A stretch of 64,000 nucleotides of DNA from Lysobacter sp. HDW10 (GTDB taxonomy: Bacteria > Pseudomonadota > Gammaproteobacteria > Xanthomonadales > Xanthomonadaceae). Below the pieces are notes generated by a model. That model had not been told where the DNA came from. It was given only the letters and a program-made list of their open reading frames with translations, and made no database searches. The stretch is from the NCBI RefSeq assembly GCF_011300685.1, contig NZ_CP049864.1:674885-738884 (forward strand). Reading direction: 5' to 3'. Below are positions 8,205 through 16,694 of this stretch, piece after piece (the stretch's first letter is position 1; every line of letters begins with the position of its first letter). The translations under genes and the position numbers were made by a program.

Positions 8205-9683
8205 ATGCACACAGCTAAGGGCAGCGCACTGAAACAAGTGCATAACTTCATCGCCGGCGACTATGTCGCCAGCGATCGTACCTTCAAGAAGTATTCGCCG
8301 ATCACGGGCGAACACATTGCAGACATTCACGAAGCGGACAAAGCGCAAGTCGATGCTGCGGTGCGTGCCGCGCAGGCCGCTTTGAATGGGCCGTGGGGTC
8401 AGATGTCAGTACAAGCACGCGTCGCCATTCTTGAGAAATTGGTCGATGGCATCACGCGCCGCTTCGATGCCTTCTTGACAGCCGAGTGTGAAGACACAGG
8501 CAAGCCGTATGCCTTGGCGCGAAGCTTGGACATTCCGCGCGGGGCCGCCAATTTCAAAGTGTTCGCGGATCTCGTCAAAGATGTGCCGGGCGAATACTTC
8601 GAAACCGCAACACCGGATGGTCGTGGTGCCATCAACTACAGCGTGCGTGCACCCGTCGGTGTTGTGGGCGTAATTTGCCCGTGGAATCTACCGCTGCTAC
8701 TGCTGACTTGGAAAGTCGGGCCGGCATTGGCCTGCGGTAATACGGTGGTGGTGAAACCTTCGGAAGTGACACCGCAAACGGCAGCACTGTTGGGCGACGT
8801 CATGAATGAAGCAGGCGTACCGCCCGGCGTGTTCAATGTGATCCATGGTTTTGGTCCGGGTTCTGCTGGCGAATTTCTCACCACGCATCCGGGTGTTGAT
8901 GCGATCACCTTTACCGGTGAAACAAAAACCGGCGCCGCGATCATGCAGGCAGCTGCGATCGGTGCGCGACCGGTCAGTTTGGAAATGGGTGGCAAAAACG
9001 CTGGCTTGATTTTTGCCGATTGCGATTTTGATGCTGCCGTCGAAGGCACACTCCGCAGCGCGTTCGCAAACAGTGGTCAAGTCTGCTTGGGCACAGAGCG
9101 CGTCTATGTTGAGCGTCCGATCTTCGACAGGTTTGTCGCTGCATTGAAGTCAGCAGCAGAGGCGATGCACATTGGCGCGCCTCAAGACGAAGCCACGCAG
9201 ATGGGCCCACTGGTGAGCCAAGAACATCATGCGAAAGTGCTGTCGTACTTCAAACTCGCGCGCGACGAAGGCGCCACGGTGGTGACCGGCGGCGGCGTGC
9301 CTGAGATGCCGACGGCGCTAAAAGGCGGCTACTGGATTCAACCGACAATCTGGACGGGCCTGCCTGAAGACGCGCGCGTGATGAAGGAAGAGATCTTTGG
9401 GCCGTGCTGTCACATCGCGTCCTTTGATACCGAAGAAGAGGCGATTGCATTGGCCAATGACACGCACTACGGGCTATCCACCGCCATTTGGACGCGTGAT
9501 CTTGCGCGTGCTCACCGTGTGGCGCGACAAGTGCGCGTGGGTATTGCATGGGTGAACGCATGGTATCTGCGTGACTTGCGCACACCATTTGGCGGCGCGA
9601 AGCAATCCGGCATTGGTCGCGAAGGCGGCGTCCACTCGCTCGAGTTCTACACTGAGCTGAAAAACATCTGCATCAAACTTTGA
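8205..9683 (+). CDS. dmpC: 2-hydroxymuconic (or 2-aminomuconic) semialdehyde dehydrogenase
   Basis: A 492-residue NAD-dependent aldehyde dehydrogenase. The catalytic pair is visible as Glu260 in SLEMGGKNAG and Cys294 in SGQVCLG, and the N terminus (HNFIAGDYV) and overall sequence resemble the DmpC/XylG/NahI group. It oxidises a ring-cleavage semialdehyde to the dicarboxylate. Context supports this, since four genes of the lower meta pathway follow at once. Whether the natural substrate carries a hydroxyl (catechol route) or an amino group (3-hydroxyanthranilate route from tryptophan) is not decided by the sequence. It begins 38 bp after the peptidase stop; a separate promoter was not identified. 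Confidence 0.8.
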   Translation: MHTAKGSALKQVHNFIAGDYVASDRTFKKYSPITGEHIADIHEADKAQVDAAVRAAQAALNGPWGQMSVQARVAILEKLVDGITRRFDAFLTAECEDTGKPYALARSLDIPRGAANFKVFADLVKDVPGEYFETATPDGRGAINYSVRAPVGVVGVICPWNLPLLLLTWKVGPALACGNTVVVKPSEVTPQTAALLGDVMNEAGVPPGVFNVIHGFGPGSAGEFLTTHPGVDAITFTGETKTGAAIMQAAAIGARPVSLEMGGKNAGLIFADCDFDAAVEGTLRSAFANSGQVCLGTERVYVERPIFDRFVAALKSAAEAMHIGAPQDEATQMGPLVSQEHHAKVLSYFKLARDEGATVVTGGGVPEMPTALKGGYWIQPTIWTGLPEDARVMKEEIFGPCCHIASFDTEEEAIALANDTHYGLSTAIWTRDLARAHRVARQVRVGIAWVNAWYLRDLRTPFGGAKQSGIGREGGVHSLEFYTELKNICIKL

Positions 9684-9706
9684 TATCGAACCGCTTGGAT
9701 TCCGAC

Positions 9707-10498
9707 ATGACTGGACCTTCCTCAGAACACTTGCAGCGTATGGGCGATGCCTTGTTCGACGCATTGCATACGCGACGCGCCATTGCGCCTTTGATTGCCG
9801 AGTATCCGGACATGGATATCGATGCTGCCTACACGGTGCAACAGCATTTGATGGCACGTCGCTTGGCTTCGGGTGAGCGGGTTGTCGGCAAAAAGATCGG
9901 TGTGACCAGCCGTGCCGTCATGGACCTTCTGGGTGTGTTTCAACCGGACTTCGGTTGGTTGACCGATCGCATGGTGTACAACGAGGGAGAATCCATCCCC
10001 TCCGCGGATTTGATTCAGCCCAAAGCAGAAGGCGAAGTGGCGTTCTTGCTGAAGAAGACTTTGAAAGGCCCCGGCGTGACGCGTGAAGATGTGTTGGATG
10101 CGACCGACGGGGTGATGGCCTGCTTTGAAATCGTCGACTCGCGTATCCGCGATTGGAAGATCAGCATTGTCGATACCGTGGCCGACAACGCGTCGTGCGG
10201 CGTCTTCGTCTTAGGCGATCGTCTAGTCTCGCCCCGCGATGTTGATCTGATGACCTGCGGCATGGTGCTCGAGAAGAACGGTGAGATTGTCGCCACCGGC
10301 GCAGGCGCAGCGGCGATGGGGCATCCCGCGGAAGCCGTTGCGTGGCTTGCCAATACCTTGGGTGCGCGCGGCATTGCCTTGGAAGCGGGTGAGATTATTT
10401 TGTCGGGATCGCTTGGAACGATGGTCCCCGTGACACAGGGCGATGCGTTGCGCGTCACCATCGGTGGCATTGGCAGCTGCAGCGTGCGTTTTAGCTAA
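9707..10498 (+). CDS. dmpE: 2-hydroxypenta-2,4-dienoate (2-oxopent-4-enoate) hydratase
   Basis: A 263-residue protein of the hydratase/decarboxylase family. Segments VVGKKIGVTSRAVMDLLGV, the Glu pair in EGEVAF, and DTVADNASCGVFVLGDR match the hydratase branch as I recall it, in contrast to the paralogue at 12476-13264. It hydrates 2-oxopent-4-enoate to 4-hydroxy-2-oxovalerate, the aldolase substrate. The frame is also open from a TTG at 9680 that overlaps the dehydrogenase stop, but ATG 9707 gives the normal N terminus. The acetaldehyde dehydrogenase gene starts 9 bp downstream. Confidence 0.85.
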   Translation: MTGPSSEHLQRMGDALFDALHTRRAIAPLIAEYPDMDIDAAYTVQQHLMARRLASGERVVGKKIGVTSRAVMDLLGVFQPDFGWLTDRMVYNEGESIPSADLIQPKAEGEVAFLLKKTLKGPGVTREDVLDATDGVMACFEIVDSRIRDWKISIVDTVADNASCGVFVLGDRLVSPRDVDLMTCGMVLEKNGEIVATGAGAAAMGHPAEAVAWLANTLGARGIALEAGEIILSGSLGTMVPVTQGDALRVTIGGIGSCSVRFS

Positions 10499-10507
10499 GG
10501 AATCCAC

Positions 10508-11425
10508 ATGCAAGAGAGAGTGAAATGCGCCGTGATCGGCCCGGGCAATATCGGCACCGATCTGTTGGCAAAGCTGCAACGCAGCCCGGTCTTGGAACCC
10601 GTTTGGATGGTCGGTATCGATCCCGAGTCCGAAGGGCTCAAGCGCGCGGCAGCACTTGGGGTGAAAACGACCGACCAAGGCATCGATGGTTTGCTACCGC
10701 ATCTGCATGCCGATCACGTGCGCATCGTGTTTGACGCCACCAGTGCTTCGGCACATGCAGAAAACGCCCGCAAGGTGAATGCTGAAGGCGCCTTGATGAT
10801 CGATCTGACACCGGCGGCCATTGGTCCCTATTGCGTGCCGACGGTGAACTTGCAAGAACACATTGGTCGACAAGTTGCCAACGTCAATATGGTGACCTGC
10901 GGCGGTCAAGCAACCATTCCGATCGTTGCTGCGATCAGTCGCGTACAAGCCGTGCGCTATGGCGAAATTGTTGCGACCGTTTCAAGCCGCTCAGTGGGCC
11001 CTGGCACACGCAAGAATATTGATGAGTTCACGCGTACCACCGCGCGTGCGGTTGAACAGCTTGGCGGCGCGGCACAAGGCAAAGCCATCATCGTGATCAA
11101 TCCGGCCGAGCCTCCCTTGATCATGCGCGACACCGTGCACTGTTTGACCGAGTCGACACCCGATGAGGCGAAAATCACGGAGAGCGTGCGCGCGATGGTC
11201 GCCGAAGTGCAGCGCTATGTGCCGGGATTCCGCGTCGTCAATGGACCGGTGTTCGACGGCAATCGCGTCTCTGTATTTTTGGAGGTAGAAGGCCTCGGCG
11301 ACTACTTGCCGAAATACGCCGGCAACCTGGACATCATGACGGCCGCTGCTGCGCGCACCGCTGAAATGTTTGCCGAGGATATGCTCGCCGGCCGGTTCAA
11401 TCTGTTAAGTGGAGCACGCGCATGA
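10508..11425 (+). CDS. dmpF: Acetaldehyde dehydrogenase (acylating)
   Basis: A 305-residue enzyme that converts acetaldehyde and CoA to acetyl-CoA. The N-terminal nucleotide motif is [10 protein letters not shown] (residues 10-19) and the catalytic cysteine is in [11 protein letters not shown] (Cys131). An AAGGA ribosome site precedes the ATG by a good distance. The stop overlaps the aldolase start by ATGA, consistent with the tight aldolase-dehydrogenase complex of this family, in which toxic acetaldehyde is channelled from one subunit to the other. Confidence 0.93.
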   Translation: MQERVKCAVIGPGNIGTDLLAKLQRSPVLEPVWMVGIDPESEGLKRAAALGVKTTDQGIDGLLPHLHADHVRIVFDATSASAHAENARKVNAEGALMIDLTPAAIGPYCVPTVNLQEHIGRQVANVNMVTCGGQATIPIVAAISRVQAVRYGEIVATVSSRSVGPGTRKNIDEFTRTTARAVEQLGGAAQGKAIIVINPAEPPLIMRDTVHCLTESTPDEAKITESVRAMVAEVQRYVPGFRVVNGPVFDGNRVSVFLEVEGLGDYLPKYAGNLDIMTAAAARTAEMFAEDMLAGRFNLLSGARA

Positions 11426-12474
11426 GCAAATCAACATTGGAAGGGCGTCGCGTCACCTTGCATGACATGACCTTGCGGGATGGCATGCACCCGAAGCGCC
11501 ATCAAATGACACTCGCGCAGATGACGTCGATCGCGCAAGGTCTTGATGCCGCAGGTATTCCGTTGATTGAAGTGACGCACGGGGATGGCTTGGGCGGCAG
11601 CTCCGTCAACTACGGTTTTCCCGCGCATAGCGACGCGGAGTATCTGTCTGCAGTCATTCCGCTGATGAAGCAGGCCAAAGTATCGGCCTTGCTCTTGCCC
11701 GGGATTGGCACGGTCGACGATTTGCGCATGGCGCACGAACTCGGCGTGCATACCTTGCGCGTCGCCACGCATTGCACTGAAGCCGATGTGAGTGAGCAGC
11801 ATATTGCGCTGTCACGAAAGCTTGGACTCGACACCGTCGGTTTTTTGATGATGGCGCACATGAACAGCGCGCACGGTTTGGTCGAACAGGCCAAGAAGAT
11901 GGAAAGCTATGGTGCCAACTGCATCTATATCACTGACTCCGCGGGCTACATGTTGCCGGAAGAAGTGAAGTCAAAGATGGGTGCAGTGCGTGAGGCATTG
12001 TTGCCTGACACTGAGCTGGGCTTCCACGGTCACCACAATCTGTCGATGGGCGTGGCCAATTCCATTGCTGCGATTGAAATCGGCGCTTCGCGTATTGATG
12101 CCGCAGCGGCAGGCCTGGGCGCAGGGGCAGGCAACACACCCATGGAAGTCTTAGTCGCGGTGTGTGAGCGTATGGGTATTCACACGGGCGTGGATGTGTT
12201 CGCGATTCAAGACGTGGCAGAAGATTTGGTCGTGCCCATCATGGATTTTCCGATTCGCATTGACCGTGATGCATTGACCCTCGGCTACGCCGGTGTGTAC
12301 GGGTCATTCTTGTTGTTTGCGAAGCGCGCCGGTGAGAAGTACGGCCTGTCTGCGCGCGAGATCTTGGTCGAGATGGGTCGACGCCGTTGCGTGGGTGGAC
12401 AAGAAGACATGATTGAAGACACGGCGCTGACCTTGCTCAAGCAACGCGCTGCGCACACAACGGCAGGGACCTGA
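11422..12474 (+). CDS. dmpG: 4-hydroxy-2-oxovalerate aldolase
   Basis: A 350-residue DRE-TIM aldolase. The metal and catalytic residues are visible in TLRDGMH (Arg19, Asp20) and in FHGHHN, and the C-terminal communication domain (about residues 280-345) that contacts the dehydrogenase is present. It splits 4-hydroxy-2-oxovalerate into pyruvate and acetaldehyde; the acetaldehyde goes to the dehydrogenase encoded just before it. It overlaps that gene by 4 bp, and the decarboxylase gene starts 1 bp after its stop. Confidence 0.94.
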   Translation: MSKSTLEGRRVTLHDMTLRDGMHPKRHQMTLAQMTSIAQGLDAAGIPLIEVTHGDGLGGSSVNYGFPAHSDAEYLSAVIPLMKQAKVSALLLPGIGTVDDLRMAHELGVHTLRVATHCTEADVSEQHIALSRKLGLDTVGFLMMAHMNSAHGLVEQAKKMESYGANCIYITDSAGYMLPEEVKSKMGAVREALLPDTELGFHGHHNLSMGVANSIAAIEIGASRIDAAAAGLGAGAGNTPMEVLVAVCERMGIHTGVDVFAIQDVAEDLVVPIMDFPIRIDRDALTLGYAGVYGSFLLFAKRAGEKYGLSAREILVEMGRRRCVGGQEDMIEDTALTLLKQRAAHTTAGT

Positions 12475-12475
12475 C

Positions 12476-13264
12476 ATGGCACTCAGTGATGCACAACTGG
12501 CGCAGATTGCGACCCATCTACATGCGTGCCAACAACAGAATCGAGATACGCATAAAGTCACCGACGACTATCCCGATATGACATGGGAAGAAGCGTATGC
12601 CGTGCAAGAACGCATTCGTGCGGACAAGCTTGCATCCGGTGCCCGCGTCATTGGCTACAAGGCGGGCCTGACATCACACGCCAAGATGAAACAGATGGGT
12701 GTTGTTGATCCCGTGTTCGGCTTTTTGGTCGACGCGTTTCAGGTCGAAGATGCCACGGCGATCCGCGTGGATGACTTGATTCATCCCAAGGTTGAACCGG
12801 AAATTGCTTTCGTCACGCGCAATGAATTGAAAGGGCCGGGCTGTCATGTCGCTGCCGTCCTTGCTGCCAGTGACGTGGTCATGCCGGGTCTCGAGGTGAT
12901 CGACAGTCGCTATCGAGATTTCAAATTTGACCTGAAAAGCGTGGTTGCAGATAACACATCGGCTGCGCGTTTCATTCTCGGCAAACACGCGGTAGACGCA
13001 CGCACGCTCGACTTGCGTACAGCAGGCGTGGTGTTTGAGAAGAACGGCGCGCCCATCGCTTTTTCCGCGGGTGCGGCGGTGCTCGGCCATCCTGCTGCGG
13101 CGGTGGCCATGTTGGTGAATCACTTAGGTCGTCGGGGGCAAACGCTACCTGCGGGCAGCATCGTGTTGTCTGGCGGCATCACTGAAGCCGTGGCCGTCGC
13201 GGCCGGTGATGAAATCAAACTGCACATTCAAGGCATGGGCAGTGTGTCGGTGCGCTTCACCTAG
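12476..13264 (+). CDS. dmpH: 2-oxo-3-hexenedioate (4-oxalocrotonate) decarboxylase
   Basis: A 262-residue paralogue of the hydratase at 9707-10498. HKVTDDYPDMTW near the N terminus, YKAGLTSHAKMKQMGV and VIDSRYRDFKFDLKSVVADNTS fit the decarboxylase branch, which in the dmp and nah pathways forms a complex with the hydratase. It removes carbon dioxide from 2-oxohex-3-enedioate to give 2-oxopent-4-enoate. It is the last gene of the module: the stop is 3 bp from the convergent photolyase stop and no terminator is visible between them. No tautomerase or deaminase gene follows. Confidence 0.85.
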   Translation: MALSDAQLAQIATHLHACQQQNRDTHKVTDDYPDMTWEEAYAVQERIRADKLASGARVIGYKAGLTSHAKMKQMGVVDPVFGFLVDAFQVEDATAIRVDDLIHPKVEPEIAFVTRNELKGPGCHVAAVLAASDVVMPGLEVIDSRYRDFKFDLKSVVADNTSAARFILGKHAVDARTLDLRTAGVVFEKNGAPIAFSAGAAVLGHPAAAVAMLVNHLGRRGQTLPAGSIVLSGGITEAVAVAAGDEIKLHIQGMGSVSVRFT

Positions 13265-13267
13265 GGA

Positions 13268-14647
13268 CTAGCGATTTCGACAGGCTGCGAAGCGATCCAG
13301 CGCGGCTTGTCGGCCTGATTGCAGGTCAACAATCGGTTGCTTGGGATACGCCTTGACTGCGACGCCTTGCAACCACGGCGCGTGGATCGTTCGATTGTCG
13401 AGCGAAGACAACTCAGGCAACCAACGTCGCACGTAGTCACCCGACGCATCGAACTTTTGCGATTGACTCACCGGATTGAATATCCGGAAGTAAGGCGCGG
13501 CATCGACCCCTGTTCCTGCCACCCATTGCCAACCCAAAGTGTTGTTCGCGAGATCTGCGTCTACCAAGGTGTGCATGAACCACTTTGCCCCTTCACGCCA
13601 GTGCACACCGGCGTGTTTCGTGAGCCATGAAGCGACAATCATGCGCACGCGATTGTGCATTCTGCCTTGCTGCCAGAGTTGTCGCATCCCGGCGTCAACA
13701 ATGGGAATGCCCGTTCTACCTGCTTGCCACGCCTGCACGGCCCTGGGATCTTCGCGCCAAGCCATGCGATCAAATCGCGTATTGAAGTTCTCCGTCAGCG
13801 TTTGCGGCCAATGCTGAAGCACGTAATACGCAAACTCACGCCAACCCAATTCGGCAATGAATTTGTCGGCGCCCTCGCCCCCGTGCAAGCGTGCCGCGGC
13901 GAGCACGCGGCTCGGACTGATCTCGCCGAAATGCAAATGCGCGGAAAGTCGGGAAGTGGCGTCTTGTGCGGGAAAATCGCGTGCTTCGGCGTAGGTGTCG
14001 ATCGACTTCAGAAAGGTGCTCAATCGATTTTGCGCATGCGCTTCACCTGGCGCACTGTCGTGCCAGAATCCGACATCCCATGCAGGCGTCGGTGATGCGA
14101 TGCCCGCCTCGCTCGGCCATGCTTCACTCGCGGGCAATGGCACGCTCGCAACACGTACAGGGGCTGGCACATCGAGAACACGCCATGTCTGGCGCGCAGA
14201 TTTGAAGAACGGCGTGAACACGCGGTACGGCGAATCCGTTTGGCTACGCACCTGATCGGCATCGGTCAACAGTCGCCCCGTGTTACGCAGCAATCGGACG
14301 CCGACTTTTGAGAGCTGCGCGGCGATTCGAAGATCGCGCGCATCCGCTTCCGGCTCATGCAAGGTGCACACATGCACAGCTGTGGCGTTCGAGGACGCGG
14401 CTAAGCACGGCAACAGGGTTTCTGCCGAGCCTTGCAAGATATGCAGTTCGCCGCCCCGCGCCTGCAAGTCCTGCGCGAGTGCGAGCAAGGATCGACGCAA
14501 CCATGCGCGGTGTGCGTCATAGGGTTCTGCTGTGGGCTCGTCGATATAGACGAAACAAAGCGCATCATGCGCAGCCAAGGCGCGTGCCAAACCTGCGTTG
14601 TCCGCAAGTCTAAGGTCGCGTCTGAACCAGTAAATGCCGGTGGTCAT
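13268..14647 (-). CDS. phrB: Deoxyribodipyrimidine photolyase
   Basis: A 459-residue class I photolyase. It starts with MTTGIYWFRRDLRL at ATG 14647; a GTG five codons upstream is possible but less likely. The N-terminal alpha/beta antenna domain covers residues 1-130. The C-terminal FAD domain contains GIPIVDAGMRQLW, HNRVRMIVASW and TLGWQWVAGTG, the standard FAD and lesion contact segments. It repairs cyclobutane pyrimidine dimers using blue light. It lies 18 bp downstream of tRNA-Arg on the same strand, so the tRNA transcript may read into it; no separate promoter is evident. Confidence 0.93.
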   Translation of the reverse strand: MTTGIYWFRRDLRLADNAGLARALAAHDALCFVYIDEPTAEPYDAHRAWLRRSLLALAQDLQARGGELHILQGSAETLLPCLAASSNATAVHVCTLHEPEADARDLRIAAQLSKVGVRLLRNTGRLLTDADQVRSQTDSPYRVFTPFFKSARQTWRVLDVPAPVRVASVPLPASEAWPSEAGIASPTPAWDVGFWHDSAPGEAHAQNRLSTFLKSIDTYAEARDFPAQDATSRLSAHLHFGEISPSRVLAAARLHGGEGADKFIAELGWREFAYYVLQHWPQTLTENFNTRFDRMAWREDPRAVQAWQAGRTGIPIVDAGMRQLWQQGRMHNRVRMIVASWLTKHAGVHWREGAKWFMHTLVDADLANNTLGWQWVAGTGVDAAPYFRIFNPVSQSQKFDASGDYVRRWLPELSSLDNRTIHAPWLQGVAVKAYPKQPIVDLQSGRQAALDRFAACRNR

Positions 14648-14665
14648 GCGTCGAAGCGACACATG

Positions 14666-14742
14666 TGGCGCGCCCGGAGGGATTCGAACCCCCGACCAAT
14701 GGCTTCGGAAGCCACTACTCTATCCGGCTGAGCTACGGGCGC
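14666..14742 (-). tRNA. tRNA-Arg (anticodon CCG)
   Basis: A complete 77-nt cloverleaf on the minus strand. The 7-bp acceptor stem is GCGCCCG (14742-14736) with CGGGCGC (14676-14670), discriminator G and an encoded CCA (14668-14666). The D arm has AGCTC, the anticodon loop is TTCCGAA with anticodon CCG, and the T arm contains GGTTCGAATCC. It reads codon CGG. It lies between the patatin-like gene and the photolyase gene, all on one strand; there is no integrase or direct repeat near its 3' end. Confidence 0.97.
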
Positions 14743-14770
14743 GTGCCGTGTCCGCCGTAGCGGAGCCGAC

Positions 14771-14776
14771 ATTGTA
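14771..14776 (-). promoter_or_regulatory. Possible -10 element for tRNA-Arg
   Basis: Read on the minus strand this is TACAAT, about 29 bp upstream of the mature tRNA 5' end, so transcription would start near 14764. No convincing -35 at 16-18 bp was found (the nearest TTGAAT is too close), hence the moderate confidence. Confidence 0.4.
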
Positions 14777-14816
14777 GCGGCTCGGCAATTCAAGCGCGAA
14801 GTGCCCCGCGTGCGCA

Positions 14817-15821
14817 TCAATCTTCGCGACACTCAGGGTCACGCCGCAGCTTGTCCAACCAGCCATCACGCTGGGCACAGCGTGCTTGGCGCGCCTGCTC
14901 GGCACGGGCGTCCGCCGCCTGCTGCGCTTTGGTGACGCGTGCTTTTTGCATCGCCGCGAGCTTTGCTCTGATCTGCGGCAAGGCGGCCTGCGCGGCACGT
15001 TCACCTTCCAAAATCGCGCGGTTCTTCTGTTCGAAATCTGCTGCGCCGATGTCGTTGACGCGTGGGCGAATCACAATGTCGGCACGCGCGAGCTCTTGCG
15101 CACCGAGCTTTTGTCCCATGATCTTGATGCTTTGTTGGACATTGCCCACCATGCTGCTGGTTGAGGCAATGCCATCGGCCTTGCTGCTGATATCAACGGC
15201 GATGACAAACTCGGCACCCAACTCACGCGCTGCATCGACCGGCACGGGGCTGACGACACCGCCGTCCACATAGTGCGCAGCGCCGATTTTGGTCGCTTCA
15301 AATACACCGGGAATTGAACTCGACGCACGCACAGCTTGGCCGGTATTGCCGCGCACAAAGACGGTGCGATGCCCGTTGGCCAAATTTGTCGCAACGGCCG
15401 CAAACGGTTTACGCAACTTTTCAATGCCACGGCCACCGACGAGCTTGTTGACGTAGTCCTGCAATTTTTGTCCTTTGATCAAGCCGCCCGAGAACAGACT
15501 GACATCGCGAATGCTGGCTTCGTCCAAAGCAAACGCGCGTTCTTGCATCACGTAAGCATCCATGCCGCTTGCGTAGAGTGCACCCACCACGCTCCCCGCA
15601 CTGGTACCGGAAACGGCGACCGGGGTGATGCCATTGGCTTCCAAAATCTTGATGACGCCGATGTGGGCAAACCCCTTGGCCGCGCCCCCGCCCAAGGCAA
15701 TGCCCACCTTTACGGGTGGCAGCTTCACAGGTGCCGCATGTGCACGGATGTCTTGCGTCGGGGTGCTGGCGCATGCGCTGAGTGCGGCGACGAAGAGCAA
15801 TGAGAGGAAAGTGGTGCGCAT
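14817..15821 (-). CDS. Patatin-like phospholipase family lipoprotein
   Basis: A 334-residue protein with a lipoprotein signal: hydrophobic residues 5-13 and lipobox LSAC with Cys17. The patatin core has the oxyanion glycine loop GGGAAKG (about 44-50), the nucleophile elbow GTSAG (Ser74) and the catalytic aspartate in DGG (Asp186). The last 70 residues are Ala/Arg/Gln-rich and probably helical. Members act as membrane-associated acyl hydrolases (compare RssA and the N-terminal half of PlpD), but no outer-membrane barrel is present here. The gene stands alone ahead of tRNA-Arg. Confidence 0.85.
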   Translation of the reverse strand: MRTTFLSLLFVAALSACASTPTQDIRAHAAPVKLPPVKVGIALGGGAAKGFAHIGVIKILEANGITPVAVSGTSAGSVVGALYASGMDAYVMQERAFALDEASIRDVSLFSGGLIKGQKLQDYVNKLVGGRGIEKLRKPFAAVATNLANGHRTVFVRGNTGQAVRASSSIPGVFEATKIGAAHYVDGGVVSPVPVDAARELGAEFVIAVDISSKADGIASTSSMVGNVQQSIKIMGQKLGAQELARADIVIRPRVNDIGAADFEQKNRAILEGERAAQAALPQIRAKLAAMQKARVTKAQQAADARAEQARQARCAQRDGWLDKLRRDPECRED

Positions 15822-15948
15822 TTGAGTTCAATGGATCTGGCGGGATTCACAGCTTAATGCGTGGCTGATGAATTCATGCTGCTCGATGCGCGTGAAGGGA
15901 CCTTTCAAACCCGATACAGCGCGCGCTGCGAAAATGCGATAGACGGCG

Positions 15949-15976
15949 TAAACTAGAGAAATCCCTGTTTTTGGGG
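15949..15976 (+). promoter_or_regulatory. Promoter region and motif ahead of the response regulator gene
   Basis: A -10-like TAAACT is at 15949-15954; its -35 is poor. Immediately downstream lies ATCCCTGTTTTTGGGG (15961-15976), followed directly by CATTAT (15977-15982), which could be an alternative -10. The 16-bp motif recurs with one mismatch at 38584-38599 in the sapC/amidase intergenic region. It contains the short inverted pair CCC and GGG and may be a regulator site; the binding protein is unknown. Confidence 0.4.
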
Positions 15977-16007
15977 CATTATCAGACGCCTGGGGGAGAC
16001 AGGACCG

Positions 16008-16694
16008 TTGGACTTCGCGCCTATCGACATCAATTCGGTACTCGTCGTAGATGACGACGCGGACGTCTGCAAGCGCCTTTCCCGTTTGCTGACCGAAGTC
16101 GCAGGCGACGCCTTGGTGGTCTCACATGCAGGTTCCATTGCCGAGGCCAAGCGTCACTTGAATGACGCGGTATTTTCATTGGCCTTGGTCGACGTGAGCC
16201 TGCCAGACGGCAGCGGCATCGAGTTGATCCAATCGATCGGTACAGACTGGCCCGAGCTTGCCACCGTTGTGGTCTCCGCATTTGCCGAAGAGAAGATGAT
16301 TGTTTCCGCGTTGCAATCCGGAGCGATTGGTTACTTGCTGAAAGAGCGCGATGATCTCGAACTGGTGCTGTCGTTACGTAGTTTGATGCGCGGGGGCGCA
16401 CCGATCGATCCGCTCATTGCGCGTCATATTTTGGGCATGCTTGTGACACCGCCGGTCCAAGATCTTCCACGCGAACACACCGAAGTCGACGCGACAGATG
16501 TGCAGCTTTCGCAACGCGAATTGGAAATTCTGCAGATGGTGTCGCGCGGTCTTAGCAACCGTGACATCAGTGAAGTGCTCGGCTTATCCAAACTGACCGT
16601 TGAAGCGCATAACAAGCACATCTATCGCAAGCTGTCGGTCAAGTCGCGCACGCAGGCCGTCTTCGAAGCAAGGGCCATGGGTCTCGTGCCTTGA
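16008..16694 (+). CDS. NarL/LuxR-type response regulator
   Basis: A 228-residue regulator started by TTG at 16008; a GGGGGAGACAGGA ribosome site just upstream supports it and no other start would keep the whole receiver domain. Receiver residues are the acidic pair in VVDDDAD (15-17), the phosphoacceptor in ALVDVSLPDG (Asp62) and Lys112 in YLLKERDD. The C-terminal LuxR helix-turn-helix runs from LSQRELEILQMVSRG through LSKLTVEAHNKHIYRKL. Its stop overlaps the start of the histidine kinase gene (TGATG), so the pair is one system. The targets are unknown; the neighbouring adhesin operon is the obvious candidate. Confidence 0.9.
   Translation: MDFAPIDINSVLVVDDDADVCKRLSRLLTEVAGDALVVSHAGSIAEAKRHLNDAVFSLALVDVSLPDGSGIELIQSIGTDWPELATVVVSAFAEEKMIVSALQSGAIGYLLKERDDLELVLSLRSLMRGGAPIDPLIARHILGMLVTPPVQDLPREHTEVDATDVQLSQRELEILQMVSRGLSNRDISEVLGLSKLTVEAHNKHIYRKLSVKSRTQAVFEARAMGLVP

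Noticed and set aside
14666-14742. tRNA-Arg as an integration site
   Set aside because: There is no integrase gene, no duplicated tRNA 3' end and no foreign-looking block next to it.
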